Source: Artocarpus heterophyllus
Taxonomy: Eukaryota; Streptophyta; Magnoliopsida; Rosales; Moraceae
DNA: 64,000 bases
NCBI GenBank assembly: GCA_025403435.1
Contig: CM046348.1
Span: 23,247,899 to 23,311,898 of the forward strand
Reading direction: 5' to 3'
Both the position numbers and the translations under genes were made by a program. A model generated the notes under the pieces. It worked only from the letters and a program-made list of their open reading frames with translations. It made no database searches and was not told the DNA's origin. Below, piece after piece: positions 22,216-34,708 of this stretch (within the stretch, counting starts at the first letter, position 1; every line of letters begins with the position of its first letter).

Positions 22216-22763
22216 GGATGTGATACTAATGCGAGATATTTATCTTTTAAACTTTATATTTTAAGTTAATGTAAAATATATACCTTTGGTTTTAGACCTC
22301 ATCGAATTTATACCTTTGGATTTGATATAATACATTAATTTATACTTTTTTAATTAATATTCAATTTTGATCTAAAAAACTGCCCAAAATACTCTCAAAT
22401 TAAAAAATAAGAGAGCTTTATAAATTAAAAAAACACTTTATGCTAAGGTTTTTGACTTTAAAAAAGTATAGAATACCCCAAAAATAGGTGTTTTGTGTGT
22501 TTTTGTTTTCTTTGTACTTTTTGAAAATTATGATTCTCTCTAATTTGCTTAAGGGTAATTTGGTCATTTTAAAGGTCAAAAATTAACTATTGACTAAAGT
22601 AAGATATAAATTTGTATTAAATGTAATATAAAAGTATAAATTTGATGAGATCCACAATAGAAGATATAGTGTTTGAGTAAACTTATAATACATGATATAA
22701 AAAAGATAACTTATAATACATGATATAAAAAAGATAAATAACCATACTAATACATCCCATCCT
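22216..22763. mobile_element. Fold-back MITE, ~0.55 kb (copy 1)
   Basis: The left arm (…TATTTATCTTTTAAACTT…CTCATCGAATTTATACCTTT…) and the reverse complement of the right arm (…TATTTATCTTTTTTATATC…CTCATCAAATTTATACTTTT…) align over most of the element, so it is a long degenerate inverted repeat without coding capacity. A tandem duplication inside the right arm (about 22681-22737, TTATAATACATGATATAAAA twice) is absent from copy 2. Confidence 0.6.
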
Positions 22764-24684
22764 TCTATTTAATCTAGTGAATATATATTTATGGTAAAAA
22801 AAGGGGTCTTTTTTATGTGGGTTTTACTGATAGTGTTTTGTTTCTGATTGTATGTTAGGTTTGATCAGAATCATATTTTTCTGCATATCTAATAGCTAAA
22901 AAACATATACACACACTTGTAGGTCATTTTTTATTGCTTAGAAATAATAATTCTTTCTTCCAATAATTTCATATGAAGTTGGTAAAATAATATCTTTTCC
23001 TTTACTAAATAGCACAGTTTTAATTCTTATTGTAAGTAAATAGACTTTTAAAAATATTAAAGTAATAGCATTTTCGTAATTTTGTGCTTTTTTAAACACT
23101 AACATTCCCTATCTTCTTCATCTTCTTCAAAAACACCTAAAACAACTTTCTCCCTCCTTTCCCTCATCTCTCCTCCTCTTTTCTCTCTAACCCCAACGGC
23201 AACTCCAGTGACCTTATGTGACTCTGGCGACAAATTCAACGGTTCCTTTCACAATAACACCTCCATCTGCGACTCTGACACTCCTCTTTGTGTGACTCCA
23301 ACAGCTTTTCCTAGTGCAGCTCTTGTGATCTTCGCTTAATTTCAAACTCTCGACTCCGGAGCTCCGCCCAATGCTACTCCTGATGCAGCTCCTACGATTT
23401 TGGCCTCGCGACTCCGACACTCCTCTGCATGCTTCTCCCTGCCTAGCCCCTACGATCTTCACTCAATTTTGGCCCCACATGATGGTAATGATAGACGGCT
23501 CTGGCGATCTAAAAACAGAGGAGAGGATGAGAGAGAAACGGGAAGAGACACAAAGAGAGAATGGAAGAGAGAAACATGAAGGGAAGAAAGAGAAAGCAAG
23601 GAAGAAAAATATATAAATTGTTAATAATTAATTGTTACTAATTAAATTAGGATTATTTTTGTAATTTAACTAATTTTTAAATGTGTGTTTATATTTTTTG
23701 GCCTGTTTATTAGCTTTGTTTAAACTTTGGCTATTAATTTTTATTCCATTATAAGTTTGGTCTATTTCCCCCATTCTCCCTTTAATTAATTAGCATTTGA
23801 TATATATATTTTTTTTAGAGAAGGAAGGAATTAAACCACCATTTATTGGGTATAAAAATAAATAGAATAAAATATAATAATGTTAAGTAAATAGCCATTT
23901 AGATTAAAATGAAATTTATTTTGGCATAAAATGCACGAAATAACAATGAGATAATGAAAAACAAAAACGAGAAGAAAGAGAAAGAGAAAAAGAAGAAAAA
24001 GGAAGTAGTAAAATTGAAAATTTAAGTATTTAAAAAGAGCACGTGATTCTAAGAATGCTATGGACTTTAATATTTGTGAAAGTGTGTTATTTGCTTACAT
24101 TAAGAATTGAAACTGTGTAATTTAGTACAATTCCTCTTTTTCTTTTTTCTTTTTAAAAGAAAATCGTAGATTACAAAACTAATTAAAGGAAAACCTCGGA
24201 TTATTATTAGTATTTATTTTTGAAAGGAAAATTAACCTCGGATTTTGCATTCGCACAATTGATATTGATTCAAAATTAATGAACATTGAAAATAAAGGAA
24301 GGAAAATATTTAGGAAGAGCAAGTGAACTCCAACTATACCCAATTTTACATTAATCTCACGGTAACAATTCTTTTATTTTTGCGCCATTTATTTTAGTAT
24401 TTGTGACTTAAAACCATCTCTAACATGTGATATAATACATACACCTGAATGCTAAAATTCCATATTTATGTAAAAAAAAAATGTTTTCAAATGTTCAAAT
24501 TTCATAATCAAATATTGTTATACTTTAACATCAAAAATTTTGGAAGGTTAAAGTGGTGCAAAATTTTGCACGACGAAGTATAAATATAAAAAATGTATTA
24601 TTTGATTGCTTATTGATTAATGCGTATTAAATTTAAAATAATAATTCGTTTAATACATCGCAAGTTCTTATAAAAATTTTAATA
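22764..24684. other. Intergenic region with a CT-rich repeat-like block (copy 1)
   Basis: Mostly AT-rich, no supported gene. Within it, about 23125-23620 is a GC-richer block with CT-rich sequence and loosely repeated phrases such as CGACTCCGACACTCC and CCTACGATCTTCACT, followed by an AG-rich stretch. This looks like an unclassified transposon end or untranslated repeat and is shared with copy 2. Open frames in it are not conserved. Confidence 0.5.
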
Positions 24685-27600
24685 TGTAACCCCCCAAAAT
24701 AGGGTTAGTAAATAATTGAAATTAAAATAAATATAACGGATTAAGCTAATCCTAAACAAAAATAGACTATTACCAGAAAGAGGTAAAATACTTGCTTTGG
24801 AGTCTTTAAATTAAAAATAATAAAAGTCCAAAATTGCAAAACGTTTCAAAAAATAAACAGACCTAGGACACTGTCGTATCGATATAGTTTCTATACATAG
24901 GATACAATATCACATTGAGAATTAAATATTAAATACAGTAAAACCATACATAAGTTGTCGCGGGCTTTGGGCCCCTGAAAATAGCAACTAAGTGTGACTA
25001 GCAACAAACACAATCTATAATATACTGAAAAAGAGGGAAAACATAAAAATGGGCAAACCAAATGCTTAGTAGGGGAAAAGGATTACGGCATGAAAATAAC
25101 TCCAACCATATGCATCAACTCACATATACATATTTCACAGCATAAGGCACAACAAAATCACCAACTCATCACATAACAATGTATATATACATGCCAGTAT
25201 GTAAAGTCAATCCTAGAGCTCATTCTTAAGCTACTGTACCCGTTATGAAGCTCTTTTAAAATCTTCCTACTTGACTGTATCTCTAAGGGTCTCATAATGA
25301 TTTATGTGTCAATGAACTTGGCAGTGGTGAAACTCACCAACATTGATACATAAATAGATAAACACTTTGAACCGCATTAATATCTATATAGATATATAAA
25401 TATGATGAACCTCACCGAGCTATGGGCATCAAGCCCTAGCCAACCTATTTAAACCTAGTCTCAAGGGAAACAAGTTCAATCGAAATAGGATGCTTACCCA
25501 TCATGGCTAACAGAAGTACATAACAAAATTTAAATAACAGACATAATCAACAGAAGGTAAACTTAGACTTCCTATACTTACTCTGTCATAGGGTTCACAT
25601 TACCCATACTAATTACCATATCGACATCCAAGCAAAAGAGCTCAAATGCTTACTTGAATGCCATAACCTGAGCTAAAAACTCAAGGGCCTTCATGTGCCG
25701 AGCATTTCGCTAAGTGCAATAACCAATGCAAATGCAATGCATATGTCAATGAAACAATTATGCAAAACAAAACATGATCCTCACACTAGAGTTCATTCCT
25801 TAAAATTCCCAAAGTCACCAAACATAGCAAAAATTGACATTAAAGGAAATGAAACAGCAAGGCTTATAGTGAGTCATTTTATGCTATTACCTAAACTTTT
25901 TGGATTGCTCAAAATAATCCTCGAGATATCAATGGCTTTGACTTTAAGAAATTATGGAAGATTCCCAAAGTTTCTAAGTGAAATTTTGAATGAACACAAC
26001 TTAGGCCACGTAGTCCAAAGCGAAGTGCAACCAAGTTTTACAAGTCATAATTTAGAGGTCCTTAAAAGTTCTAGGGTCGGTTTAGGTGTAGGTATCGTAT
26101 ATCAAAAAGCAGCAATTTTGATTCATTGGTTTTGCAGATTTATGAAAAATACAGCTTTGGCAACTGTTACATTAACACTCATAAAATATTCTATACAACT
26201 CCGAAAATTACAAAATCAGAGGCTAATTGAAATAACACTTGGACCTTTCCAAGGAGGCATCATATGCTTAATTTTGATACCATTAAGGTCTCCACAAACA
26301 TGTAAAATCAAATAGGATTGTGGCTGTTTTCTGCAAAATTTACTGCACTTGTGTCTAAATTCTAAAGTGCATATCTTTGGCTATGGGTATCCAAATAATG
26401 TGATTTTTATGGTTATGCAAAGCTTAGAGGATATACTTTAATCCTATAAGTTTCTAAGATAGAAATTCAATGAATGGACATAGTTTTTTAGGTTTTTCCA
26501 AGGTAGTCACCAACGAGGTTTTATTAACTTATTACATTGTTCACTAGCTTAAAACAAATGGTCAAATCTCAATTACATCCTCTAAACATGGAAAAACAAT
26601 CCAATCCAAGACTAAAAGATTTAGTTACATTAACAATGTCAAAATAACATACTAACTCTTTTACACATATGTCTTTCACAAACCAAGAATCTAATCAAAT
26701 AACTTATGATATGTGTAAAGAACTACTTACATTCCAACTAGCTAAAGAAAATAAGAAAAACTCACTTATATAGACCCTTTACTAAAACAGAGGTTAATAA
26801 TTATCATTTAGAGCTCAATTCATTATTCCAGTAGACTCATTAATTATACAACCAAGTTATGTCAATTAAGGAAACCACATAGCTAGATGCTTAAAAACTC
26901 AATAATTTTACACATCAATAATATCAGACATTAAGGTCATATATATATATAGATATCTATAACCTTACAATAATTTCAAAAAGGCATAAAAATCCAAAAC
27001 ATTAAGTATAACATGCAAAATTTCAAAAAGCCGCAGGTTTATTCTCTTGCATGAAAATATTTATAACTAATTTTATAAAATTTCAAAAATTATAAAACCA
27101 GTTTCGTTTTAAAGCTAGCTAACAAAACATTATTTTAAACTATCATAAGCTATATTTCAAGCTCATTAGCTTTTCAAAAACAACTTACAAACATGTGTAG
27201 GTTTGAATTAAATTGGACAGCTTTTAAGCAAATTTTGAAAAAAAATTATATCTTGAGCTAGAAAACTCCAATTTTAGTGATTCAAAAGCCTAAATAGAGC
27301 TTAAGAAGTATACTTTTGATTAACGTAGATTATTTGGTCAAAAGAAAGCAAATATAACTCTAGATTTATTGGTTTACAGAATTACTACAAAATCTAATAC
27401 ATGCAAGTATTCGCTCAAACACTTAGTAAGCATTTAACATCTAACCATTTCAAAGTTTCATTTAAACATATTTCAACCTAAGCATATTACTCATAACTCA
27501 TATTTTTAGATGCATGTGATGAATTATTTAATTCAACACCATTCTCATGACTAAAGTATAAGAAACAAGCAAGTTCACCATAATTTCTATGCATAACAAA

Positions 27601-28521
27601 ATTTTCTTATATAAAAGCTTCAAAACCTTATAATGAAGAATACCAAATAATTATTAGAAGAAAAAGATCTTTAGATTTGTAATGTTAATTTTTGGATTAA
27701 AAACATGCGTTAAAATCCAAGAATTGGAATTTAGGGTCTTTCATGAAATTTAATAAGAACCAACATCTTAAACATATAACCAATAAAACTCAACAACAAA
27801 CTCTAAGAAATACTCCAAGGAAAAGAGAACATTTTAAATTTAGAAGAACAAGAAAAACCCTACCTTAGCATGTTCTTACAAGAGTCACTTTTGCAAAAAT
27901 CTCTTGAGGACTTTTGAAATAGAGGTTGTCATGAACATTTTGATGTGAGCAGTATCGACCATCACCACCGGTAGCGGCGGCTCACGACGAAAATGGCGGC
28001 AGAGTTCCAGTGAGCTATGGCGATGGTGACTTTACATAGTCCATATGGGTCTTTCATCGTTCTCCTCACCGTCATGAGCTTATAGAGGCAAAAATCGTGC
28101 AATTTCGACTTAAAATGAGAAAGATATGGAGTTTTGAAATTTGAAGTTTCATGGAGAGATATACGATGAGAGAAAGAAAAATGAGGGATAGAGGTAAGTC
28201 TTGAGCGTGAATGAGAGAAAAGAAAGAAAAAGAAAAAGAAAAATAAAAAGGTTAGGCCTTTATAAGTTGTGGAATATTAAATAAAGCCCAATATAAATGA
28301 TACGGTTTAAATTTTGTTTAAAAACAGTTACTCTAATATAGTTGTACAAACACATATTACTAGACAAAAATTGACATTTGATTTACAACAATAATAATCT
28401 ACTTGAAAAATTAATTTAGAAATAATATTACAACTTGAAAATTATTATCAAATTTTCAACTAATTAACGCTAACAACCAGATTAAATTAATGAATCATAA
28501 TTAATTTATTTGGATGTTACA
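24685..28521 (-). mobile_element. 3.8 kb solo LTR (gypsy-like), TSD TAATA
   Basis: Starts TGTAACCCCC and ends GGATGTTACA, flanked on both sides by TAATA (24680-24684 and 28522-28526). Read on the minus strand it starts TGTAACATCC and resembles the layout of the 2 kb gypsy LTR: a CT-rich leader-like part (around 28260-27900), a CCTACTAAGC...GCCCATTTTTATG block near the 3' end, and a TGT...ACA frame. No primer site, polypurine tract or pol domain lies inside, so a solo LTR formed by recombination is the simplest reading. A 206-codon open frame inside (25695-26315) has no family features. Confidence 0.75.
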
Positions 28522-28629
28522 TAATATTATAGTATTTATATCAGAGATGATCAAACTATGAGGTAATTCTAGTGCTAATGTGTAAACGACGATGTTTAAA
28601 AATCCGAAGAAAAAAATCGACTCAAGATC

Positions 28630-29215
28630 AAAAGACTGCATGTGCGAGCAAAATATAGACTAGCAAAAACGGTGGTAATCCTGATCATCTAAGAAACTAT
28701 ATACTAGAGGAATGATGGAAGTCAGAGCATTGAATCACCAAGAAGAAACCAAAGAGATCACATTTCATGATTTTGGAGAGCCAAAGAAGCCAACGTCTTA
28801 CTTACTGCTTGATTTCCCTCGTGAAAAATATGTGAAACACCGACCTTCATGTTTTCCGTTTTGTAGAGAGCATCTGGCCATGCAAGGGCAAGTTGATTCT
28901 CATATCTACAGTTGGAAACTACATACATTGAATCTTATTTGGCCCAAAAATTCTTCCAATCAAAATGCCTAGCATAATCAATAGCTGGAATAAAAGGCCT
29001 CGATTGGGCTCGACTTCGGATTAGTCGGGGCCTAATATGGCTCCAGAAACCAGATGCTCTTACACCAAAAAAGTCCATAACTCTATTTTTGAAAAACCGT
29101 CTTTAATAAAACCTCTCCGATTCCAAAAATATCGAACCACAACCAGATATCCACAGGCTAGCCATCATAAGCCAATTAACAAGAATAATTCGAGAAGCAC
29201 AACGAGGATTACCAG
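28630..29215 (-). pseudogene. LINE-type RNase H domain remnant
   Basis: On the minus strand, in pieces separated by frameshifts and stops, the translation shows the landmarks of the RNase H domain found at the end of plant LINE (and related) polyproteins: SGCGSIF / GFIKDGFSK, AIDYARHFDWKNFWAK, DSMYVV, and VSHIFHEGNQ followed by TLASLALQN. The order is correct and spacing is about right. No endonuclease or reverse transcriptase remains. The call rests on motif memory, not on a search. Confidence 0.6.
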
Positions 29216-29429
29216 AAGTTCTTAAATTTGGAAGAATGAAAGACCTTTAAGACAATTAGCAATGGAGCTTGTATCTAAGCTAAAAAAGTCACATTTTCTG
29301 ATGGAATTCCAAATAAATGCCTTTGAAGTCGAAACCGAAATGGATATATTCTAAAAAACATGCAATTAGATGCATGTCAAATAGCACAACAATGGAAGGC
29401 CCATGCTAGGATATTGTCGTTTACTAAAT

Positions 29430-29709
29430 AAATCACGTGTTTGAAAAATTGAAAACCTCAACTCTGAAAGTGTTTGGAAGAAAGTTGAAAAGAGAAGGAA
29501 GCTGTTTTCTGAGAAATGTAAAGAGTAATTCTGTATTGTTTGTGTAATGATAGTTACATGAGTTAAATAGCAAATTAATTACATCTCTAAATAACTTCCT
29601 CGCTATTACAGCCAATGGATGCTCTAAACGTGTACAGCTCAGACCTGACTAATAATAGTCTATCAAATTAACTATTACTAGTTAATTTGGATCCTTGACA
29701 AATCCAACA
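29430..29709 (-). repeat. Possible LTR fragment (TGTTGGATTTGTC start)
   Basis: On the minus strand a TGTTGGATTTG start at 29709 is followed by an LTR-like sequence with a promoter-like ATTTAACTC and a CTT-rich leader. I found no matching end or target duplication, so this is tentative. Confidence 0.3.
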
Positions 29710-31174
29710 CTAATCTTCATATGCATATATATATTTCTTCGTAAAAAGACAAACATCTTATTTAACCTTGCGAAAATTTGAAATTTCTATTTTTTTTTTT
29801 GAATAAAGCTAAGAGACACCACAAGGGTCCCTACCCACATAGGTGACAGATGAGGTGGCAAAACACATGGCTCCTACATGGGCACTTAACTGTTCTTTTA
29901 ATTGTGGTGGGTCCTACTCTTTTTTTATATATTTTTTTAAAGAACTCATTTTCATACTTTTTTCTCTCCTTAGCATTCAAAGATTAAGTAAAAGGTGTTT
30001 GATAAAAGTGGTTTAAATCATTTTTTTTAGTTATAAATAATATAAAATTTTTATATATTAAAATAATAATAAAAAAATTGTTAAGTTGTAAACTCCATCT
30101 TATTAAACACTCTATATTCTTTCTTCTTCTTCTTTTTTTAATTTTTCTCCAACTTCTTCTTCCGCCTCAACAGCCCTCCTCACCATTCTCTCCTCGTAAG
30201 TCAGAACTCACTACACGTTGCATATTGCTTCTTAAAAAAAAAGTTTCGAAAGTTATTTATTGCTTAGGGGTGTCCTAGAATTTTCTTTTCCATGAAACAG
30301 CTTATACAGGATTTTTGTTTTTGAGCATGTTTATAGAATAACTAGAGGGAGGGAAAAAAAATAATAATAAGAAAAAGGCAGTAACAATTTTTTAGATGGA
30401 AGTAATTGACCATAGGTTTTTTACTTAATGGCGGAAACAGATGCAGAAGGGAAATGAGGAAGAAGAAAGCATTAAAATTTAAAAATTTTTATTTTTTAAT
30501 TCTTAATGGGCTCCTTGTTTGTGTTTGCATTTTGGTATATATAACATCCGATTTCAGCGATTTTATTTCTATACATTTAAATCTTATTTACCCTTTTTTT
30601 TTAAATATACAAATAAACTCATTTTCATTTTTTCTTCCTCCTCCGTCCTCTTCAGGGATCGTCGCTCTCTCTCTCGTTACAGCCCTCTCTCCCTCGTTAC
30701 AGCCCAAGTTCCTGTTTTTCGTGAAGTTTCAGATCTATTCTGTGTTTTTTTTCTTAACCTAAGTGCCCTAACTTATTAAAATACTCTTGCAACACATTAC
30801 TTGTTAAAACTATCCTTTTATTAGAAAGTAATAATTATTAAAAATCTAAGTTTGTCTTCTTTTTACATTCTCTCCTAAGTGGATAGATGAAGAAGGAGGG
30901 TTTTTAATTTTTGATATTGAATTATATTAAGTAAAATAATAAATGTGTAATTGATATTTTAAAACATAAAATAAAATAAGGTGATTTTGAAATTCTAAAA
31001 AGAGCAGGACATTTTTAGTACAGGATATCCTTCACGGGGACATCACATGTAGTTTTCTCACGTTGTTTAAATGGTTTTGGTTGGGCCTGTGGTTGAGAAC
31101 GATTTTTTTTTTTTTTTTTTTTGAGGAACAAGGGAACTGTCAATACTGTTTTTTTTTTTTTTAATTTTTATTTT

Positions 31175-31201
31175 GGGGGGGGGGGGGGGGGGGGGGGGGG
31201 G
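31175..31201 (+). repeat. Homopolymer of 27 G
   Basis: An uninterrupted run of 27 G directly after T-rich sequence. Such tracts are rare in plant genomes and prone to polymerase or assembly error; the true length is uncertain. Confidence 0.9.
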
Positions 31202-31254
31202 TGTTGAAGATTAAAAATTGGGGCTTTAGTGTTTTGGGGTGGGGGGAAGGTTAG

Positions 31255-31490
31255 AAGAAGACGAGAGAGAGAGATATTACAAAAATTGGGGATTTTTATG
31301 TTATCAGATTGGTTTGAATGACCCTTTCAGAGGGAAAAAAAAGAAGAAGATAGGTTTGAATGAGGAGAGAAAAGAAAAGAAGATGAGGGGGAGAGATTAG
31401 AAAATTGGGGATTTATATGTTATCAGATGGGTTTCAATGACCCCTTGAAATTAAAAAAAAAAAGGTGTGAATAAAGAGAGAAAATAGAAG
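31255..31490 (+). repeat. Tandem repeat, two units of ~119 bp
   Basis: Two adjacent diverged units, each with AAATTGGGGATTT, ATGTTATCAGAT and GGGTTT[CG]AATGACCC in the same order and followed by an A-rich GAAGA stretch. Confidence 0.85.
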
Positions 31491-32534
31491 AAGATGACAA
31501 CGTATTTTTTGTATTAACTGAGTGGTCGCACATCATGTTGCAGCCACATCATCCGCCACGTTTGTTTCCAACCGAGCCTTACTTGTGTGGGGAGGGGCGC
31601 CTCTGGTCCCCCTTGGCTTTATTCTCCTTTTCTCCACTTTTCTTTTCTTTTTTTTTTTTTTTTTGAGATTCACAAGGATCCTTGCCTTCTTAACTTCTCA
31701 ACTTTTATATCCATATATGTTTTTCCCTTCTTGTCAAGATCGGTGTTCGAGAAGAAGATAGTGGTAGGAGCAGGACTATGACTTATGAGAAATTAAACTA
31801 TTTAGCATGGTCATCTTGTGCTTTACTCTGTGGAAGTATAATTAATCCTTTATCCGATCGGTTAGCAAGGTAGAGTCATATTATATATAGTAGAACGGTC
31901 CAATTCTTCCTTAAACTTTTAAGAAAACCAGCATGCAAAGATACAATTTAAGAAGTAATCGAGTTGAATTATTACATCAAAAGTAGAAGAATTTGGGGCT
32001 TGGATAACAAAGTATCATATTTGATCAAATATGGCGCGCAGTTAAAGAAATAAAAACTAGTGTACGAACTTAACACAGCATTAATATATCAACTATGGAT
32101 ATATAGGGGACAAAAATATACTTAAATACTTTTCTAGCAACGCGAGTCTATCAAGGAAATGAAGACTTAGATCTCAATCTTTTTATCATGAAGAAATTTG
32201 AAAAACCATGATATAAATAAATAATTGTTACTTGGGGTCAACTCAAGCAGTATATAGCTGATCATTCAACTGATGATCATTTTATTTTAGATCACACATA
32301 ATGCAAATCATGAAATCCAAATTCTTCCCAAAATCAAATACAATGCTTATTTCACAACATGACCATTCATCAGCGAACTAGCTGCATGCATGCATAATGT
32401 CCAGTAATACAATCAGCCCAGCTAATATGATAATGCAATCAGCCCGGTTGACTTGCTTGATTGATTTTGTATTTATTTTACCTTATTCTTAGCTACCCTT
32501 TTGTGTGTATATATACTCATACCTTGTATGATGT

Positions 32535-33113
32535 TTAGACAACTGAGCAATATACAAAATTCATTTCACTCATTCCTTTTTCTATTATCCGCTGTCGAAA
32601 GGAAATAGTACTCAAGAGGGCAAAACCCTGGGCCATCCGAAACTTTCCGGTCCCAGACACCACTGACAACTCCCGGATCTCGTAGGTAAAATCATCAGAT
32701 CCTTGTATTTCGAGGGTGCTTCCGTTGAACTCCCGTTTGGTGAAAACAAACGACATCAGCAAATGCAGATCCCTGTTGTCCACCGTCGTGTTGGCGTACA
32801 TACCACGACGCCTCCCAACTTGTGGGGAGTTCCATTCAGGGGACTCCGTCAGCTTTTTGTCTATCGCGACCATGTTTCCGAACTTGAGCATGTCAAAAGG
32901 CTGGTTGGCGCGTCCGGCTATGTCAACCACCGTGATGTTGCGGCCTGAGTAATAGTCGTGCAAGTAGAACACCAAGTTGGTCTCTTTGAGCCTTGGGGAT
33001 TTGTATTTACATGAGGCTGCTTCCGACGAGGATGCGGATAAAGCTAGTAGAAAGAGGAGTGTTGCCACAAAGAACAGATCAGTGGCCATTTTGGTTGCTA
33101 CAATTTCTGCCAT
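32535..33113 (-). CDS. Dirigent family protein, divergent third gene
   Basis: Intronless, 192 aa from the Met at 33113 (184 aa from a second Met at 33089). Hydrophobic DLFFVATLLFLLALSA followed by SSSEA is a signal peptide; the longer frame extending to 33233 adds a non-signal-like stretch and is not favoured. Dirigent motifs: LVFYLHDYYSG, FGNMVAIDKKLTE, SPQVGRRRGMY, LHLLMSFVFT, NGSTLEIQG and SVVSGTGKFRMAQGFA. It is only distantly similar to the duplicated pair but shares order of motifs and orientation, so the locus is a small dirigent cluster. Secreted, with N-glycosylation sites (NIT, NTT, NGS). The substrate is unknown. It lies outside the duplicated block visible here. Confidence 0.93.
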   Translation of the reverse strand: MAEIVATKMATDLFFVATLLFLLALSASSSEAASCKYKSPRLKETNLVFYLHDYYSGRNITVVDIAGRANQPFDMLKFGNMVAIDKKLTESPEWNSPQVGRRRGMYANTTVDNRDLHLLMSFVFTKREFNGSTLEIQGSDDFTYEIRELSVVSGTGKFRMAQGFALLSTISFRQRIIEKGMSEMNFVYCSVV

Positions 33114-34708
33114 TTTGGATGTAATTAATTGAGCCTGAGACAAGGCTAATATTGCAGCTATGTGACCGTCCATTGTACTAATGCAATGGAATAGAATTCC
33201 ACCTGAATTAAAAGCGGACATAAAATTTGTCAAATATTACAAGTACTAATGGTCATCATGCTGGTTTCTTTTACTTTCAATAATGGTAATGTATGAAAGA
33301 TAACTAGCAATAATTTATGTGCCGTAACTATTAGAATCGTAACCATTAAAAACTAATATATATATATATATATATATATCCGGCCGGTAATGTTCTGTTT
33401 GCTCAGAGATGTATGCTAGAAATTTATTTCTTTTTCAATGTGAGGTAATATATATTAAAAAAGAAAAAAGAAAAAGCCCCCCCTCTTTTTCCGGCTAACA
33501 AGCACGAGATCACTAAATGCCAACGGAGTAAGTAACTCGCTTTTATGCAACGAAAAACAAAACACAAACGAACAGAAAAGAACAAAGCCAGTCACGCGAG
33601 TGAAGTGGAGTCCACATTCAACATTTGTAATACAAGGATCTAGGTGTTTGCTATTAAGAATGAAAGAAGAAAATTAAAAAAAAAAAAAAAACATAGAGAG
33701 AACACAAAAATTTAACATGATTTTAGCATTATACGTACGTCCATATCAATACTGAAAAAGAGAGAAAAGTGTTAGTTATACAAATTTCAATTACAAAATT
33801 AGACAAGTTACACAACATCATCAAATTTTCTAAAATATAATACAGTAAAAAATAGTGAAAAATAATAATAACAAACACAATAAGGTGAGCCTAAGGATTT
33901 ATGAATTATTTTATTTTATTTTCTTCTGATTTTCTAATGAGATAAACACAAAGAAAAGATTGCTTGTTAGCACTAAATTTATATGCGGAAACTTAAGGCA
34001 TATAAAAACGTAGCGGAAACGTAAATTTTATGTACCTGCCGCCATTGAAGCAGAGTGGTCCGAGAAGTTCTCCGTGACTACTTCACTCCATCTAAGACAC
34101 GTCATAACAATGCTTGGGAGCTTCTAGTCCCTCCTCAATCTCATCCAGCGATGGTGTAAGAAAATGAGAAGCGAGAAGGAACCGGAGACCCAAACGTTCT
34201 CTGTGAAAAATTCTCTCTGTTTGTTTGTTTTTTTTTTTTTTTTTGCTCCTTCCATCAAAGGACAAATGACGAACATATGTGAAAAATAGAGGCAGCAGTT
34301 ATGAATATGGACCACAAACATGGGTCATAAAACAAGTACACAGTTTTTTTTTTTAAATTTCGTGTTTTACGAAACTTTTATTCCATGTTTTACGGGAATA
34401 GTTCCAACATTCTCACACTTGGTCCATATATTTCATCATGTATGTATCACAATAAGAGACAAAATACATGAATCATGGCGATAGGTCCTCTTAAGAGTGA
34501 GTATTATCTTCCATGTATCACAATGCATTATATCCCTTAAACATTAGCCTAAATGACTTAATGAATAAACCCTATGTTTATTCTAGGTCCTCTTAATGAC
34601 ATTTCTCAATTACATAACTGAATGTATACAAATTAAATATGAGAAATATCACAACTGAAATAGAGTTTCATAAATTTGTTTTTACAACGAAAATTACATG
34701 AAGGAACC
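33114..34708. other. Intergenic, with Copia-like repeat sequence at the right
   Basis: Upstream of the third dirigent gene; a TA microsatellite at 33359-33379 and poly-A runs. From about 34030 to 34708 the sequence has the look of Copia repeat non-coding sequence leading into the TGTTAGATATG start at 34712. No gene seen. Confidence 0.5.

Larger units (their letters stand above)
1..25094 (+). repeat. Segmental duplication, copy 1 (interrupted by a gypsy element)
   Basis: This block is collinear, in the same orientation, with 34709-50766. The match runs through the Copia remnant, SLAH gene, dirigent gene, hAT element and fold-back MITE to about 25094, where the sequence 'gattacg' is the last clearly shared stretch. 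The only large difference is the 9 kb retroelement at 3313-12301, present here only. Other differences are scattered substitutions, TA microsatellite lengths and small indels. The left edge cannot be set because the window begins inside the homology. Identity was judged by eye as very high; it was not computed. Confidence 0.95.
29710..32534. other. Intergenic, low-complexity-rich stretch
   Basis: No supported gene. Pyrimidine-rich patches (30115-30190, 30640-30720), T runs, a 27-G tract (31175-31201) and a tandem repeat (31255-31490). Open frames here are built from low-complexity sequence. Confidence 0.65.

Noticed and set aside
25695..26315. 206-codon open frame on the plus strand
   Set aside because: It lies inside the 3.8 kb solo LTR, runs against the inferred LTR direction, has no recognisable domain and no counterpart elsewhere in the window.
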